DNA from: Rhodanobacteraceae bacterium
Lineage (GTDB): Bacteria > Pseudomonadota > Gammaproteobacteria > Xanthomonadales > SZUA-5
Assembly: GCA_024234055.1 (NCBI GenBank)
Contig: JACKOW010000019.1
Coordinates: 1-63,619 of the forward strand
Length of the DNA: 63,619 nucleotides
Direction: 5' to 3'
The notes beneath the pieces are model-generated. The model did no database searches, was not told the origin of the DNA, and saw only the letters and a program-made list of their open reading frames with translations. Shown here one piece after another: positions 28,337-37,006 of this stretch (position 1 is its first letter; the number at the start of each line of letters is the position of its first letter). The translations under genes were made by a program, and so were the position numbers.

Positions 28337-29431
28337 ATGAGCTGGCGCCGCTACCTCAGCGCATTGCAGTTGCCGGCCACGGACGTCTGGCTGCCTGAGT
28401 TCTGTCAGGCAGCCACCGTCTACTCGGCGATGCTGCTGGCACAGATCGTGGTCATCATTGCTGTCCTTGCGCCGGGCTCCGCAGGTACCGACTGGTGGGC
28501 GGCCCTCACCACCGGAACCGTGCTCGCCCAGTGGATCGCGCTCTGCAATGTGGCCCTGCTGTGCTTGTTCCGACGCCATCTGTTGCGCATGCCCGCAGGC
28601 GTGGCCCTGACGCTCATGCTGGGTCTGCTGCTGACGACCACCTACTGCATGGCCTGGTTGGCGTTCATCGTCGACCGTGCGCTCAGCTTCGGTCTGATGG
28701 CATCGACCCAGACACTGGATCATTTTGCGCCTGGCATTGCCGCGGTCGCCTTGCTGATGGCACTGCTGGGTTTGCGCTACTCCTATGTGCACCTTCAATG
28801 GCGGCGACAGGTAGAAGCGCAGGCTCGGGTGGAGGTCGAAGCGCTCACGGCGCGTATCCGCCCGCACTTCTTGTTCAACAGCATGAACACCATCGCCGGA
28901 CTGGTGCGGGTGGACGCCGATCTGGCCGAACAGATGATCGAGGATCTGTCCGAGCTGTTCCGGGCGGCACTGAATGCCGGCGCCGCCGAGCATTCGCTGC
29001 AGCGGGAATTTGAACTCTGTCGACATTACTTGGCGATCGAGCAGCTGCGCCTGGGCGAGCGTCTGCAGGTGCAGTGGGACGTGGATGCGGCACCGGCCGA
29101 TCTGAAGGTGCCGCCGCTGCTGTTGCAGCCGCTGGTCGAGAACGCCGTCTACCATGGCGTTCAGCCGCTGCCGCAGGGCGGGCTGGTGAGCATTGCGGCG
29201 CGCATCAAAGGGCAAGATCTGGAGATCCGTATCCAGAATCCGCTGCCAGACAAGGCCGAGAGCGTTCCGGCCAGCGCCGCCAAAGGCCACGGCATGGCCC
29301 AGGAAAACGTGCGTCAGCGTTTGCATTACGCATATCGTGGTGCGGCGAGTCTGGCACTGGAGCAGCCGGGTGGATACTATGCAGTTACCGTGATCCTGCC
29401 CTTGACCACGTCACGCGAGAGCCGCACATGA
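28337..29431 (+). CDS. LytS/AlgZ-type sensor histidine kinase
   Basis: A 364-residue membrane kinase. Four predicted membrane helices (about 27-47, 60-78, 89-110, 131-147) precede a short coil and a His_kinase domain with phospho-acceptor H177 in RPHFLFNSMNTI. The ATP-binding part contains PPLLLQPLVENAVYHGVQP and, later, GHGMAQENVRQRL. This is the AlgZ/FimS class. The stop overlaps the regulator start (ATGA), so the pair is coupled. In pseudomonads and many xanthomonads algZ-algR sit beside hemC; here hemC is about 25 kb away. Confidence 0.93.
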   Translation: MSWRRYLSALQLPATDVWLPEFCQAATVYSAMLLAQIVVIIAVLAPGSAGTDWWAALTTGTVLAQWIALCNVALLCLFRRHLLRMPAGVALTLMLGLLLTTTYCMAWLAFIVDRALSFGLMASTQTLDHFAPGIAAVALLMALLGLRYSYVHLQWRRQVEAQARVEVEALTARIRPHFLFNSMNTIAGLVRVDADLAEQMIEDLSELFRAALNAGAAEHSLQREFELCRHYLAIEQLRLGERLQVQWDVDAAPADLKVPPLLLQPLVENAVYHGVQPLPQGGLVSIAARIKGQDLEIRIQNPLPDKAESVPASAAKGHGMAQENVRQRLHYAYRGAASLALEQPGGYYAVTVILPLTTSRESRT

Positions 29432-30165
29432 AAGTGCTCATCGTAGACGACGAACCGCTGGCCCGGCGCCGTATGGCGAGCCTGTTGGCGGGCGTGGATG
29501 GGGTGGAACTGGTAGGCGAAGCCGCCGATGGCCAGGCGGCGCTGGTGGCGGTCGATCGTCACGACCCTGATCTGGTTCTGCTCGATATCCGCATGCCCGG
29601 TATCGATGGCCTGGAAGTGGCAAGGCGGCTGTCGCTGCGATCTTCGCCTCCAGCGGTGGTGTTCTGCACCGCCTACGACGAACACGCCCTCGCGGCCTTT
29701 GATGCCGATGCGGTGGACTACTTGTTGAAGCCGATCCGTCGAGAGCGTCTGCTGGCGGCATTGGAGCGGGTGCGGCGCTTCAACGGCGAAACGCCGAACA
29801 GCGCGGCAGCCGGCGAGGGCGGCGGCGGACGACACCGCAGCCATATCTGCGCCCGGGTGCGGGGCGAGATGAAGCTGATACCGATCAGTGCCGTCGCCTA
29901 TTTCCTGGCCGATGCCAAGTACGTCGAGGTCCATTACGACGGCGGCGAGGTGCTGATCGAGGACTCGCTGGTCTCGCTGGAAGAGGAATTCGGCGAGCGC
30001 TTCGTGCGCGTGCACCGCAACTGCCTGGTGGCGCGCGAGCGCATCGAAGCCCTCGGCAAACTGCCCTCGGGCGAGACCACGCTACGGCTGCGCGGGCGCC
30101 CGGAAAACCTCGAAGTGAGCCGTCGCAACCTGCCGCAGTTGCGGCGTTTTCTGCGCGGTCTCTAG
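29428..30165 (+). CDS. LytTR-family response regulator (AlgR-like)
   Basis: A 245-residue regulator. The receiver domain (1-120) has acidic D7/D8, phospho-acceptor D53 (LLDIRMPG) and K103 in YLLKPI. The C-terminal LytTR DNA-binding domain (about 140-240) starts at RGEMKLIPISAVAYFLADAK and includes FVRVHRNCLV. Partner of the kinase at 28337. Its TAG stop codon (30163-30165) falls inside the CTAG that borders the MITE-like element, so the element lies directly at the gene end. Confidence 0.93.
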   Translation: MKVLIVDDEPLARRRMASLLAGVDGVELVGEAADGQAALVAVDRHDPDLVLLDIRMPGIDGLEVARRLSLRSSPPAVVFCTAYDEHALAAFDADAVDYLLKPIRRERLLAALERVRRFNGETPNSAAAGEGGGGRHRSHICARVRGEMKLIPISAVAYFLADAKYVEVHYDGGEVLIEDSLVSLEEEFGERFVRVHRNCLVARERIEALGKLPSGETTLRLRGRPENLEVSRRNLPQLRRFLRGL

Positions 30166-30413
30166 CCCGCATTTCTCACACCTGCGCGAGCAGATGCCCC
30201 CAATCTTCTAGTGGCACAAGACGATTCCGAGGCACGCGCCCGTCACACAGTGTTTGGCTGCATCTGCCCGCTTTGCGGACCTCGCTGGTTCTTTGCGACT
30301 ATCGCTGCGTTGCTCCTCCTCGCAATGGAATCACCATTCCTCGTCGTCGCGCCTTGCGCTAGTCGCAAAGCCCTGCGCGATCCTCCGCAACAGGTGTGAG
30401 AAATGCGGCCTAG
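30162..30413 (+). mobile_element. 252-bp MITE-like element, copy 1
   Basis: Perfect 18-bp terminal inverted repeats, CCGCATTTCTCACACCTG at 30167-30184 and its complement at 30391-30408, are flanked on both sides by CTAG. An inner inverted repeat, CTTTGCGACTA (30291-30301) and TAGTCGCAAAG (30360-30370), can form a second stem. A second copy of the same length and about 96% identity lies at 41261-41512. There is no transposase; it would be moved in trans. Confidence 0.88.
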
Positions 30414-30464
30414 CGCGAGCTCGGGATACCGCGGCACAAAGCCGACCAGCGGTAGCTCCGCGCA

Positions 30465-31945
30465 AAATGGTACACCTTCAGCCCGACGGCCGCCGGTCCG
30501 GCTTCGCTCGGTATCGTGATCACCAACAGCGGGGGTGGCCCGGTGTCGCTGGTGCTGAACGGCACCGGCACCCAGGGTGCGTTGACCATCACGCCCACGG
30601 CATTGGCCTTCGGCAATCAGACGGTTGGCACCACCAGCGCTGCCAGCACCGTGACCCTGGCCAACACCGGCACGGTGGCGCTCAACGTGACCGCGCTGAC
30701 CGCAGCCGCTGCGCCCTTTGCCCTGGCCGGTGGTACCTGCGGTGCGGTGCCGATCACGATTGCAGCCGGCACCAATTGCAGTCTCAACTACACCTTCACG
30801 CCGACAGCCACGGGTGCTGCTAACCAAACCCTGACGGTCACCGCGAACGCGCCGGGCAGCGGCACGATCACGCTCGGCGGTACTGGCGTGCAGGGCAATC
30901 TGACAATTACCCCAACCTCGATCGCCTTCGGCAACCAGAACGTGGGCACGACCAGCGCGGCCAGCACCGTCACCCTGGCCAATACCGGCAACGCATCACT
31001 GGATGTGACTGCATTGACGGCTGCGGCTGCGCCTTTTGCTCGCCTCGGTGGAACGTGCAGCGCAGTGCCGATCACGATCGCGGCCGGTGCCAACTGCACG
31101 CTGACCTACACCTTCGCACCAAGCGCAGCAGGCGCGGCCAACCAGACGCTGACCGTCACCACTGCCGCACCGGGTAGCGGCACGATCGCGCTGTCAGGTA
31201 CGGGAGTGTTGAGCGCTGATCTGTCGATCGTTCAGACCGTCAACGAAGGGCTGATCTCGTCGGGGATGATTCAGTACACGATCACCGCGGCCAATGCCGG
31301 CCCCAGTGCCGTCACCGGCGCCACCGTGACCGACACCTTCCCGGCTCAGCTCAGTGGAGCAACCTGGACTTGCAGCGGTCTGCTCGGTGGCAGCTGCGCT
31401 GTCAGCGGCAGCGGCAACATCAGTCAGCTGGTGAATCTGCCGGTGGGTGGCAGTGTCAGCTTCTCGGTGACCGCGAACATCGTGTTGCCGCTGCCGGTCT
31501 CGATCAGCAACACGGCCACCGTCGCGGCACCGGCAGTACGACCGATCCGGACCCCGGCAACAACAGCTCTACCGTGACCACGGTGATCCTGTTGTTCGCC
31601 AACGGCTTCGAGGACGCCCCGCCACCGGCACCGGAGATGATCAAGCTCGGTGTCAGTCGGAATGGCGCATGGTCCGGACTGGCGCTGCCGCTGGATGAGC
31701 TACGCGGTCTGGCCGTGAGCGTGCATCCGACCGAAGTCATTCGCTTCCAGGTTGAGGACAGTCTGATCGTCGTCCAGACCCGTAGCTTCGGCGGCGTGGC
31801 CCAGGCGCGGCTGGTGCAGATCGATGCCCCAGGACGATGGACGGTCTCTGCCTGGAGCGACCTCGATCAGGCCCGCGGGCTGAGCCTGGACTGGTCTGCC
31901 CAGGCTGCCGAGGTGCCGATGGCGCGGTTGCGCCCGGTGCGCTGA
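30465..31945 (+). pseudogene. Remnant of a secreted ASH/DUF11-repeat surface protein
   Basis: The 5' end is missing: an in-frame stop lies at 30453 and the readable part begins in mid-repeat (WYTFSPTAAGP). Two full ~105-residue choice-of-anchor-D (ASPM-SPD-2-Hydin) repeats follow, each with the pattern TPTALAFGNQTVGTTS ... GGTCGAVPITIAAG ... YTFTPTATGAANQTLTV. Then comes a DUF11 repeat (LSIVQTVNEGLISSG). A one-base deletion at about 31536 breaks the frame; adding one G restores APAGTTDPDPGNN. The continued frame to 31945 has LLFANGFE, a C-terminal motif common in secreted proteins of this bacterial group. The MITE-like element lies directly upstream and may have taken part in the truncation. 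Confidence 0.82.
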
Positions 31946-31965
31946 AGCGTCGCCACCAGCGGCAC

Positions 31966-31994
31966 GGAAACCGCCCCGATTCGGGGCGGTTTCC
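31966..31994. terminator. Bidirectional terminator
   Basis: GGAAACCGCCCCGA (31966-31979) and its perfect complement (31981-31994) form a 12-14 bp stem with a very short loop and A/T bases at both sides. It lies between the rightward surface-protein remnant and the leftward LysR gene and can serve both. Confidence 0.8.
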
Positions 31995-32037
31995 TGGTCA
32001 GGGATGGCGGGTTTGGGTCACGCCCGACCGTGCCTGA

Positions 32038-32943
32038 TCAGACCGGCAGGTCTGGAAAGATCGCTGGCGCCATCTGCACCGCAAACTCCTTGAACAGCCT
32101 GAGCACCTTCGGAATGTGGCGGTTGCTGAGGTGGATCATCGACAGCGTTTCCGGTGCGAGACGCCAGTCTGGCATGACCTCTACCAGGCGTCCTGCCCTG
32201 AGCAGTTCGGGCCGCACGATGGGTGGCAGATCGCCAATACCGCTGCCGGACAGCAGTGCTTCTGCCAGTCCGGCGTAGTCATTCATGGCAAGTAAGGGAA
32301 GGTACTTGACCGTTTCCTTGCGTTTGCCCCGACTGAAGGACCAGCTGCGCTCATCGCTGCTGAAGGAAAAGGCCAACAACCGGTGCCGTCCGAGCTCACC
32401 TGGTTTTTTCGGCGGGGGATTTCTGGAGAGGTACTCGGGACTGGCGACCAGTTGCCGCCGGTAGCTGAGCAGCGTCTTTGCGACCAGCGACGAGTCCTTG
32501 AGCTTGCCCACCCTGAACGCAAGATCGATGCCTTCCGAAATATGGTCGACGAAGCGGTCGGTGACCAGGACGTGGACCCGGACGCCAGGATACGAGGACT
32601 GAAATGCGGTGATGATCGGGGCCAACAGGCTGTCGCCGATACTGGGCGGGGCTGAGAGGCGCAACAGGCCACGCACCTCCGACAGCTGATTGGAAACGAT
32701 GCTGTCCACTGCCTCGTCGAGCTCAACACCCCGTTGGGCCTCGACCAGAATTTCTTCGCCGATGTCCGTCAGCCTGAGCCTTCGTGTCGAGCGTTCGAGC
32801 AGGCGCACACCCAGTGCGTCTTCGAGGTCTGCCACCTTTCTCGACACGGTGGAGATCGGCATGTTCAGGCGCCGCGCCGCTTCAGAGAAGCTCTTCGCCT
32901 CGGCCACTCGGGCGAAAACCAGCAAGGCGTTCAGATCTGTCAT
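32038..32943 (-). CDS. LysR-family transcriptional regulator
   Basis: A 301-residue LysR regulator. The N-terminal winged HTH is at about 1-60 (FARVAEAKSFSEAARRLNMP then ISTVSRKVADLEDALGVRLL). The ligand-binding domain starts near residue 88 (LRLSAPPSIG) and contains GIDLAFRVG, as in the CrgA/AaeR-like group. The ATG at 32943 is preferred to a TTG 12 bases upstream. It is divergent from the NTF2-DoxX-oxidoreductase operon, and a 15-bp palindrome in the gap is a likely binding site, so it probably controls that operon. Confidence 0.93.
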   Translation of the reverse strand: MTDLNALLVFARVAEAKSFSEAARRLNMPISTVSRKVADLEDALGVRLLERSTRRLRLTDIGEEILVEAQRGVELDEAVDSIVSNQLSEVRGLLRLSAPPSIGDSLLAPIITAFQSSYPGVRVHVLVTDRFVDHISEGIDLAFRVGKLKDSSLVAKTLLSYRRQLVASPEYLSRNPPPKKPGELGRHRLLAFSFSSDERSWSFSRGKRKETVKYLPLLAMNDYAGLAEALLSGSGIGDLPPIVRPELLRAGRLVEVMPDWRLAPETLSMIHLSNRHIPKVLRLFKEFAVQMAPAIFPDLPV

Positions 32944-32997
32944 GCACTTTCCCAAAGACGGGATAATCTTTCCCGGAGTCTCCTACTAATCCCTTCG

Positions 32998-33012
32998 GTA
33001 GAAAAGTTCTAC
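32998..33012. promoter_or_regulatory. Palindromic operator candidate for the LysR regulator
   Basis: GTAGAA-AAG-TTCTAC is a perfect 6-3-6 inverted repeat 44 bases before the ATG of the NTF2-like gene, midway in the divergent LysR promoter region. Its spacing and position are typical of LysR-type sites. It follows the family rule that the regulator binds between itself and its target. Confidence 0.65.
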
Positions 33013-33055
33013 TTTTTCATCGCGGCGATTTGACCGCAACCGAAGGAGATATCCG

Positions 33056-33532
33056 ATGACCCGTTTCTTGACCTCGGCATTGCTGGTCGCGGGTGTGGCC
33101 AGCGTCTCGGCGGGCTTTGCCGCCGAGTTTCCGGCGGGCGACCGCGCCGCAATCGAAACCGTGCTTTCCCGTTACGAATCAGCCTTGAACCAGGCCGACG
33201 TGGAGTCGGTGTTGTCGCTGTATGCAGAAGATGGCGTGTTCATGCCGCAACACAGCCTCCCCAGCGTGGGCAAGGACGCGGTTCGATCTGCCTATGAGGG
33301 CGTGTTCAATGCGATTTCGCTGGAGATCGCGTTCACGGTCGACGAAGTGGTGCAGCTGGCGCCGACCTGGGCTTTTGCGCGCACGCGTTCAGAGGGTTTC
33401 GTCAGCGTCCACGCCAACGGCGAGCGCGCACCTGAGGCCAACCAGGAGCTGTTCCTGTTGCACAAGTCTCCGGCTGGCGAGTGGCAGATCGCACGCTACA
33501 TCTTTTCCACCACCAATCCGCCGCGGCAATAG
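33056..33532 (+). CDS. Secreted SnoaL/NTF2-like protein
   Basis: A 158-residue protein. Residues 1-22 form a cleavable signal peptide (LTSALLVAGVASVSAGFAAE). The rest is an NTF2-like cone fold of the DUF4440/SgcJ group: IETVLSRYESALNQADVESV then LYAEDGVFMPQ, and a C-terminal LFLLHKSPAGEWQIARYIF. It is probably periplasmic; substrate unknown. A very strong ribosome binding site, AAGGAGATAT, precedes the ATG. It is the first gene of a three-gene operon under the divergent LysR gene. Confidence 0.85.
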   Translation: MTRFLTSALLVAGVASVSAGFAAEFPAGDRAAIETVLSRYESALNQADVESVLSLYAEDGVFMPQHSLPSVGKDAVRSAYEGVFNAISLEIAFTVDEVVQLAPTWAFARTRSEGFVSVHANGERAPEANQELFLLHKSPAGEWQIARYIFSTTNPPRQ

Positions 33533-33553
33533 TCCAGGCCAGGGGGAACGACC

Positions 33554-33958
33554 ATGTTCGAGAAAATCATCCAATGGGCCGATCTGCCTGCGCGAGTGGC
33601 GATGTCGGCGATCTTCATCCTCTCCGGGCTTGGCAAGCTCAGCGCCTTTGACCTGACTCGGGGTTATATGGAGGCTTACGGTGTGCCGGCGGCGCTGCTG
33701 GTGCCAACCATTGCCTTCGAGCTCGGTGCCGGAGCGGCCTTGCTGGTCGGATTCGGCACTCGCTACGCTGCCCTCCTGCTGTCCGGCTTCTGTCTGGTCG
33801 CGGCCATGGTGTTTCATCGGGACTTCGGCGATCAGATTCAGCAGATCATGTTCCTGAAGAATGTGGCGATGGCGGGCGGCCTGCTGCTGCTGGCGAAAAC
33901 CGGGGCGCCGGAACTGAGTCTGGAGAGGATGCTCTCGAAAACAAGGGGCATGCACTGA
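33554..33958 (+). CDS. DoxX family membrane protein
   Basis: A 134-residue integral membrane protein with four hydrophobic segments. The DoxX signature is visible: RVAMSAIFILSGLGKL at the start of helix 1, AFELGAGAALLVGFGTR in helix 2, and FLKNVAMAGGLLLLA in the last helix. The family is linked to quinone or sulfur redox and detoxification. It overlaps the next gene by one base (TGATG) and is co-transcribed with the secreted NTF2-like protein and the oxidoreductase. Confidence 0.9.
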   Translation: MFEKIIQWADLPARVAMSAIFILSGLGKLSAFDLTRGYMEAYGVPAALLVPTIAFELGAGAALLVGFGTRYAALLLSGFCLVAAMVFHRDFGDQIQQIMFLKNVAMAGGLLLLAKTGAPELSLERMLSKTRGMH

Positions 33959-34938
33959 TGGTACGCACCATGAAAGCCGTAGTCATCCGTGAGGCCGGCG
34001 GGCCCGAGGTGCTCAAGCTGGAGCGCCTTCCGGTGCCGACACCCGGGCGGGGAGACGTGCTGATCCGGGTCAAGGCCTTCGGCCTGAACCGCTCGGAGCT
34101 GTTCACGCGCCAGGGTCACTCGCCGAATGTGCAGTTTCCGCGTGTACTCGGCATCGAAGCGACCGGGCTGGTGGAGGCGGCACCGGGCGGAGAATTCGAG
34201 CCCGGCGACGTCGTGGTCACGGCGATGGGCGGATTGGGTCGCGCCTTCGATGGCGGTTATGCGGAATACACGCGGGTGCCGGCGGCGCAGGTGCAGAAGC
34301 TGGAGACCAGACTGTCCTGGGAGGTGCTGGGCGCGATCCCGGAGATGCTGCAGACGGCCTGGGGCTCCCTGTTCAAATCGCTCCGACTCCAACAGGGCGA
34401 AACCCTGCTGATTCGCGGCGGCACAACCTCCGTCGGGCTCGCCGCTGCCGCGCTGGCGAAGCGCCACGGTGCTGTGGTGGCGGTGACCACGCGCAATCCG
34501 GCGCGAGAGGGCGCGCTGCGGAAGAATGGGGCCGATCAGGTTTTCATCGATAACGGCGAACTCGCCCCGCAGGTGAGGGAGATCTTCCCCTGCGGCGTGA
34601 ACAAGGTGCTCGAATTGATCGGGACCAGCACGCTGCTCGACTCGCTGCAGTCGACCCGGGCCGGTGGCGTGGTCTGCATGACCGGCATGGTCGGCAACCG
34701 CTGGTCCTTTGCGGAATTCAGTCCCATGAGCGCGATTCCCACGGCGGTGAATCTGACGACCTATTCCGGTGGATCGGAGGACTTCATGCGCACGCCGCTG
34801 CAGGAATTCGTGGAACTGATCGAAGCGGGAGCGTTCTCGCCGCAGATCGGCAGGACTTTCTCTCTGGATGAGATCGTCGAGGCGCATCGGTGCATGGAGG
34901 AAAACCAAGCCGTGGGCAAGATCGTCGTGCTGGTGTGA
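33958..34938 (+). CDS. Zinc-independent MDR oxidoreductase (quinone oxidoreductase type)
   Basis: A 326-residue medium-chain dehydrogenase/reductase. The N-terminal GroES-like domain has MKAVVIREAGGPEVLKLE; the Rossmann part has LLIRGGTTSVGLAAAALAK, an NADPH-binding GGTTSVG loop. Zinc-ligand cysteines are absent, so it belongs with NADPH:quinone reductases. The ATG at 33958 overlaps the DoxX stop; an internal ATG 12 bases later is an alternative. With the DoxX gene it suggests a quinone or electrophile response controlled by the LysR gene. Confidence 0.9.
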   Translation: MVRTMKAVVIREAGGPEVLKLERLPVPTPGRGDVLIRVKAFGLNRSELFTRQGHSPNVQFPRVLGIEATGLVEAAPGGEFEPGDVVVTAMGGLGRAFDGGYAEYTRVPAAQVQKLETRLSWEVLGAIPEMLQTAWGSLFKSLRLQQGETLLIRGGTTSVGLAAAALAKRHGAVVAVTTRNPAREGALRKNGADQVFIDNGELAPQVREIFPCGVNKVLELIGTSTLLDSLQSTRAGGVVCMTGMVGNRWSFAEFSPMSAIPTAVNLTTYSGGSEDFMRTPLQEFVELIEAGAFSPQIGRTFSLDEIVEAHRCMEENQAVGKIVVLV

Positions 34939-34995
34939 CCGGTCGGGCGCATGCCATCCAGGTCTGGCAGCTTCAGCCCCGGGTCTCGCTGGGGA

Positions 34996-36819
34996 TCACA
35001 GTCCGCTCAGCTTGAAGCGCTCGCTGAGGCTGTCCTTGAACTGGTTGACGATGCGCAGCGCGTCGCGCAGCAGTTCGCGATCAAGCGTGCGCAGTGCGCG
35101 CACGTCGATGTGATTGTCGATGGCCTGACCCTGGCGCAGGCGCCGCAGCTGATCGCCCAGGCGCAGACGCATGAACACGCTCAGGGCCTGCTGGACGTCG
35201 CTGGCATCGCTGGGGTGGAGCACCCCGGCGTCGACCAACAGCTCGGCGCGGCGAAAGCTGTTGGTCTCGGCAATGCCGGATTTCAGGGCCAGTGCGCGCA
35301 GCCCCTGCACGATCGGAAAGATGCCGCCCTTCTTGATGTCCAGACCATGCTCATCGGTCTTGACCTTGCCGAACAGCGTCAACGGCGTATGGAAATTCAA
35401 CGCCGGTGCCGCGAACTGGCGCATCAGCGCGTCATTGCGGCCCAGACTGTGGATCTGCTCGGCCACGGGCTCGAACAGCCTGGCGTTTCCGGCAATGGGT
35501 CGGGCGTCGACGGTGATCGCCAGTTCCAGCATGGCATTCGAATCGTAGTCATCGGCGGCCCGGATCAGGCGTTCGCGCCAGGCCTGCTGCGGCAGCCGCC
35601 ATTTCGGATTGTTGACCATGACCTTGCCCGGGCAGGGCGGATAACCGAGCTGGGCGAGGGCGGCGGAGAACTGTGCCGCGAAATCCTCCAGACCCGGCCA
35701 TTCCAGATCATCGGCCAGGATCAGGGCATTGTCCTGATCGGTCTTCAGCAGTTGTTCGCTGCGGCCCTCACTGCCCAGCACCAGCAGGCACACCTTCGAA
35801 TGCAACTCGCGCGGCAGCAGTTGTTCGAAGACCCTGGCCATCAGCCGCGAATTGAGCGCGCTGACCAGTTCCATCAGATAGCTCATCTTGGCACCCTGCG
35901 CGTGCAGCGTGGCCACCAGTTCGGTCAGGCCGCGCCCGGCCTCGGCAATCTCCTCGATGCTCTCGGCCCGCTCCAGGCGCATGCCGATCAGGTGCGAGTG
36001 GCTGGAGTAATGACTGAGCACTTCGGTCAGACCCAGGGTGCCGAGAATGCGACCCTCCTCGCGCACGACCACACGCTCCACGCGATGGCGGGTCATGCGC
36101 ACCAGCGCCTGAAACAGCACGGCGTGGGCCTCGACCGCGATCAGCGGCTTGCGCGCCAGTGGCCCTACCGGTGCATCGGGACCGGCACCGGCCAGGGCCA
36201 GCGCGTAGAGGATATCGGTGCGGGTGGCGATGGCCGGATCGCCGCGCTCACCCACCAGCAGGCAGCTGACATGCCGTGAGCGCATCAGCCGCACGCATTC
36301 GGCCAGAGAGGTGGCGGGATCGACGAACAGCGCTGGCGCCAGCTGTGCTTGCCCGGCCCGGGTCAGCATCAGCCGACCGAGTTCCTCCGGCGCCTGCTGC
36401 TCGGCCAGCAGTTTGCGCTTGGCGCTGAGTCCGGCATGAAACCAGGCAGCAAAGCGCGGATGGGCTTCGATCAGTGCCTTGAATTCGGTGGCCGCGATGA
36501 CGTGGCACAAGGTGTCTTCCAGCGCCACGTAGCGGTAGCGGGCGCGGCCCATGATCACCGCCAGTGCCCCCAGCACATCACCCGGGCCGTAGTCGGCAAA
36601 ATGCTGCTCGACCTCGGCCCGGATCTGCACTGCCTGCACCCGTCCCTTGAGAATCACGTAGACCTTCTCGGAGGGCTGACCGGCTTCCAGCAGGCAGTCG
36701 CCCGGTGCCAGATAATGCAGATCGACCGCAGCGCGCAGTTGCGCACGGGCGGCCTCAGGCAGCAGATCGAAGGGCGGCAGCGTGGTGTCGAGTTCAACCT
36801 GGACGGCGGTATCGGTCAT
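34996..36819 (-). CDS. cNMP-binding / CBS / DUF294 nucleotidyltransferase-like protein
   Basis: A 607-residue cytoplasmic signalling protein. A cyclic-nucleotide-binding domain (about 15-130, LAPGDCLLEAGQPSEKVYVI) is followed by a CBS pair (about 165-280, including SRHVSCLLVGERGDPAIAT), then a GlnD-like nucleotidyltransferase domain with LGSEGRSEQLLKTDQD near 345-365 (G-S and the acidic TDQD). A substrate-binding C-terminal helical region (DUF294 C) completes it. The acidic active-site motif is intact. Such proteins often accompany acetate/sodium symporters and a DnaQ-like exonuclease; both are in the neighbourhood (37007-38722 and 26396-27028), which supports a shared regulatory role. Confidence 0.92.
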   Translation of the reverse strand: MTDTAVQVELDTTLPPFDLLPEAARAQLRAAVDLHYLAPGDCLLEAGQPSEKVYVILKGRVQAVQIRAEVEQHFADYGPGDVLGALAVIMGRARYRYVALEDTLCHVIAATEFKALIEAHPRFAAWFHAGLSAKRKLLAEQQAPEELGRLMLTRAGQAQLAPALFVDPATSLAECVRLMRSRHVSCLLVGERGDPAIATRTDILYALALAGAGPDAPVGPLARKPLIAVEAHAVLFQALVRMTRHRVERVVVREEGRILGTLGLTEVLSHYSSHSHLIGMRLERAESIEEIAEAGRGLTELVATLHAQGAKMSYLMELVSALNSRLMARVFEQLLPRELHSKVCLLVLGSEGRSEQLLKTDQDNALILADDLEWPGLEDFAAQFSAALAQLGYPPCPGKVMVNNPKWRLPQQAWRERLIRAADDYDSNAMLELAITVDARPIAGNARLFEPVAEQIHSLGRNDALMRQFAAPALNFHTPLTLFGKVKTDEHGLDIKKGGIFPIVQGLRALALKSGIAETNSFRRAELLVDAGVLHPSDASDVQQALSVFMRLRLGDQLRRLRQGQAIDNHIDVRALRTLDRELLRDALRIVNQFKDSLSERFKLSGL

Positions 36820-36887
36820 GGCTGGGCTTCAGGTCGGCACGCCGGGATGGTGGCATGAATGAGCTTGGGTATCAGCTGCCGGCTTTG

Positions 36888-36963
36888 GTAGGAGCGCCCT
36901 TGCGGCGCGATCGTGGTTCGTTTTTCGTGGCGGTGCGGGTCGCGACGCGAGGTCGCTCCTACA
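36888..36963. repeat. REP-like hairpin repeat (TAGGAGCG... / ...CGCTCCTA)
   Basis: TAGGAGCGCCCTTGCGGCGC at the left end pairs with GCGACGCGAGGTCGCTCCTA at the right end. The right half recurs at about 21350-21374 (TCGCGACGCGAGGTCGCTCC) and, in part, at 15248-15268. It lies upstream of the cNMP-CBS-DUF294 gene. Confidence 0.7.
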
Positions 36964-36971
36964 GTAGATAA

Positions 36972-36999
36972 AAGGGGCGGCGCATCAGCGCCGCCCCTT
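36972..36999 (-). terminator. Rho-independent terminator of the symporter operon
   Basis: AAGGGGCGGCGC, loop ATCA, GCGCCGCCCCTT form a perfect 12-bp stem 7 bases past the symporter stop. On the minus strand it is followed by TTTTAT, a U-rich tail. Confidence 0.9.
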
Positions 37000-37006
37000 G
37001 CAGACC

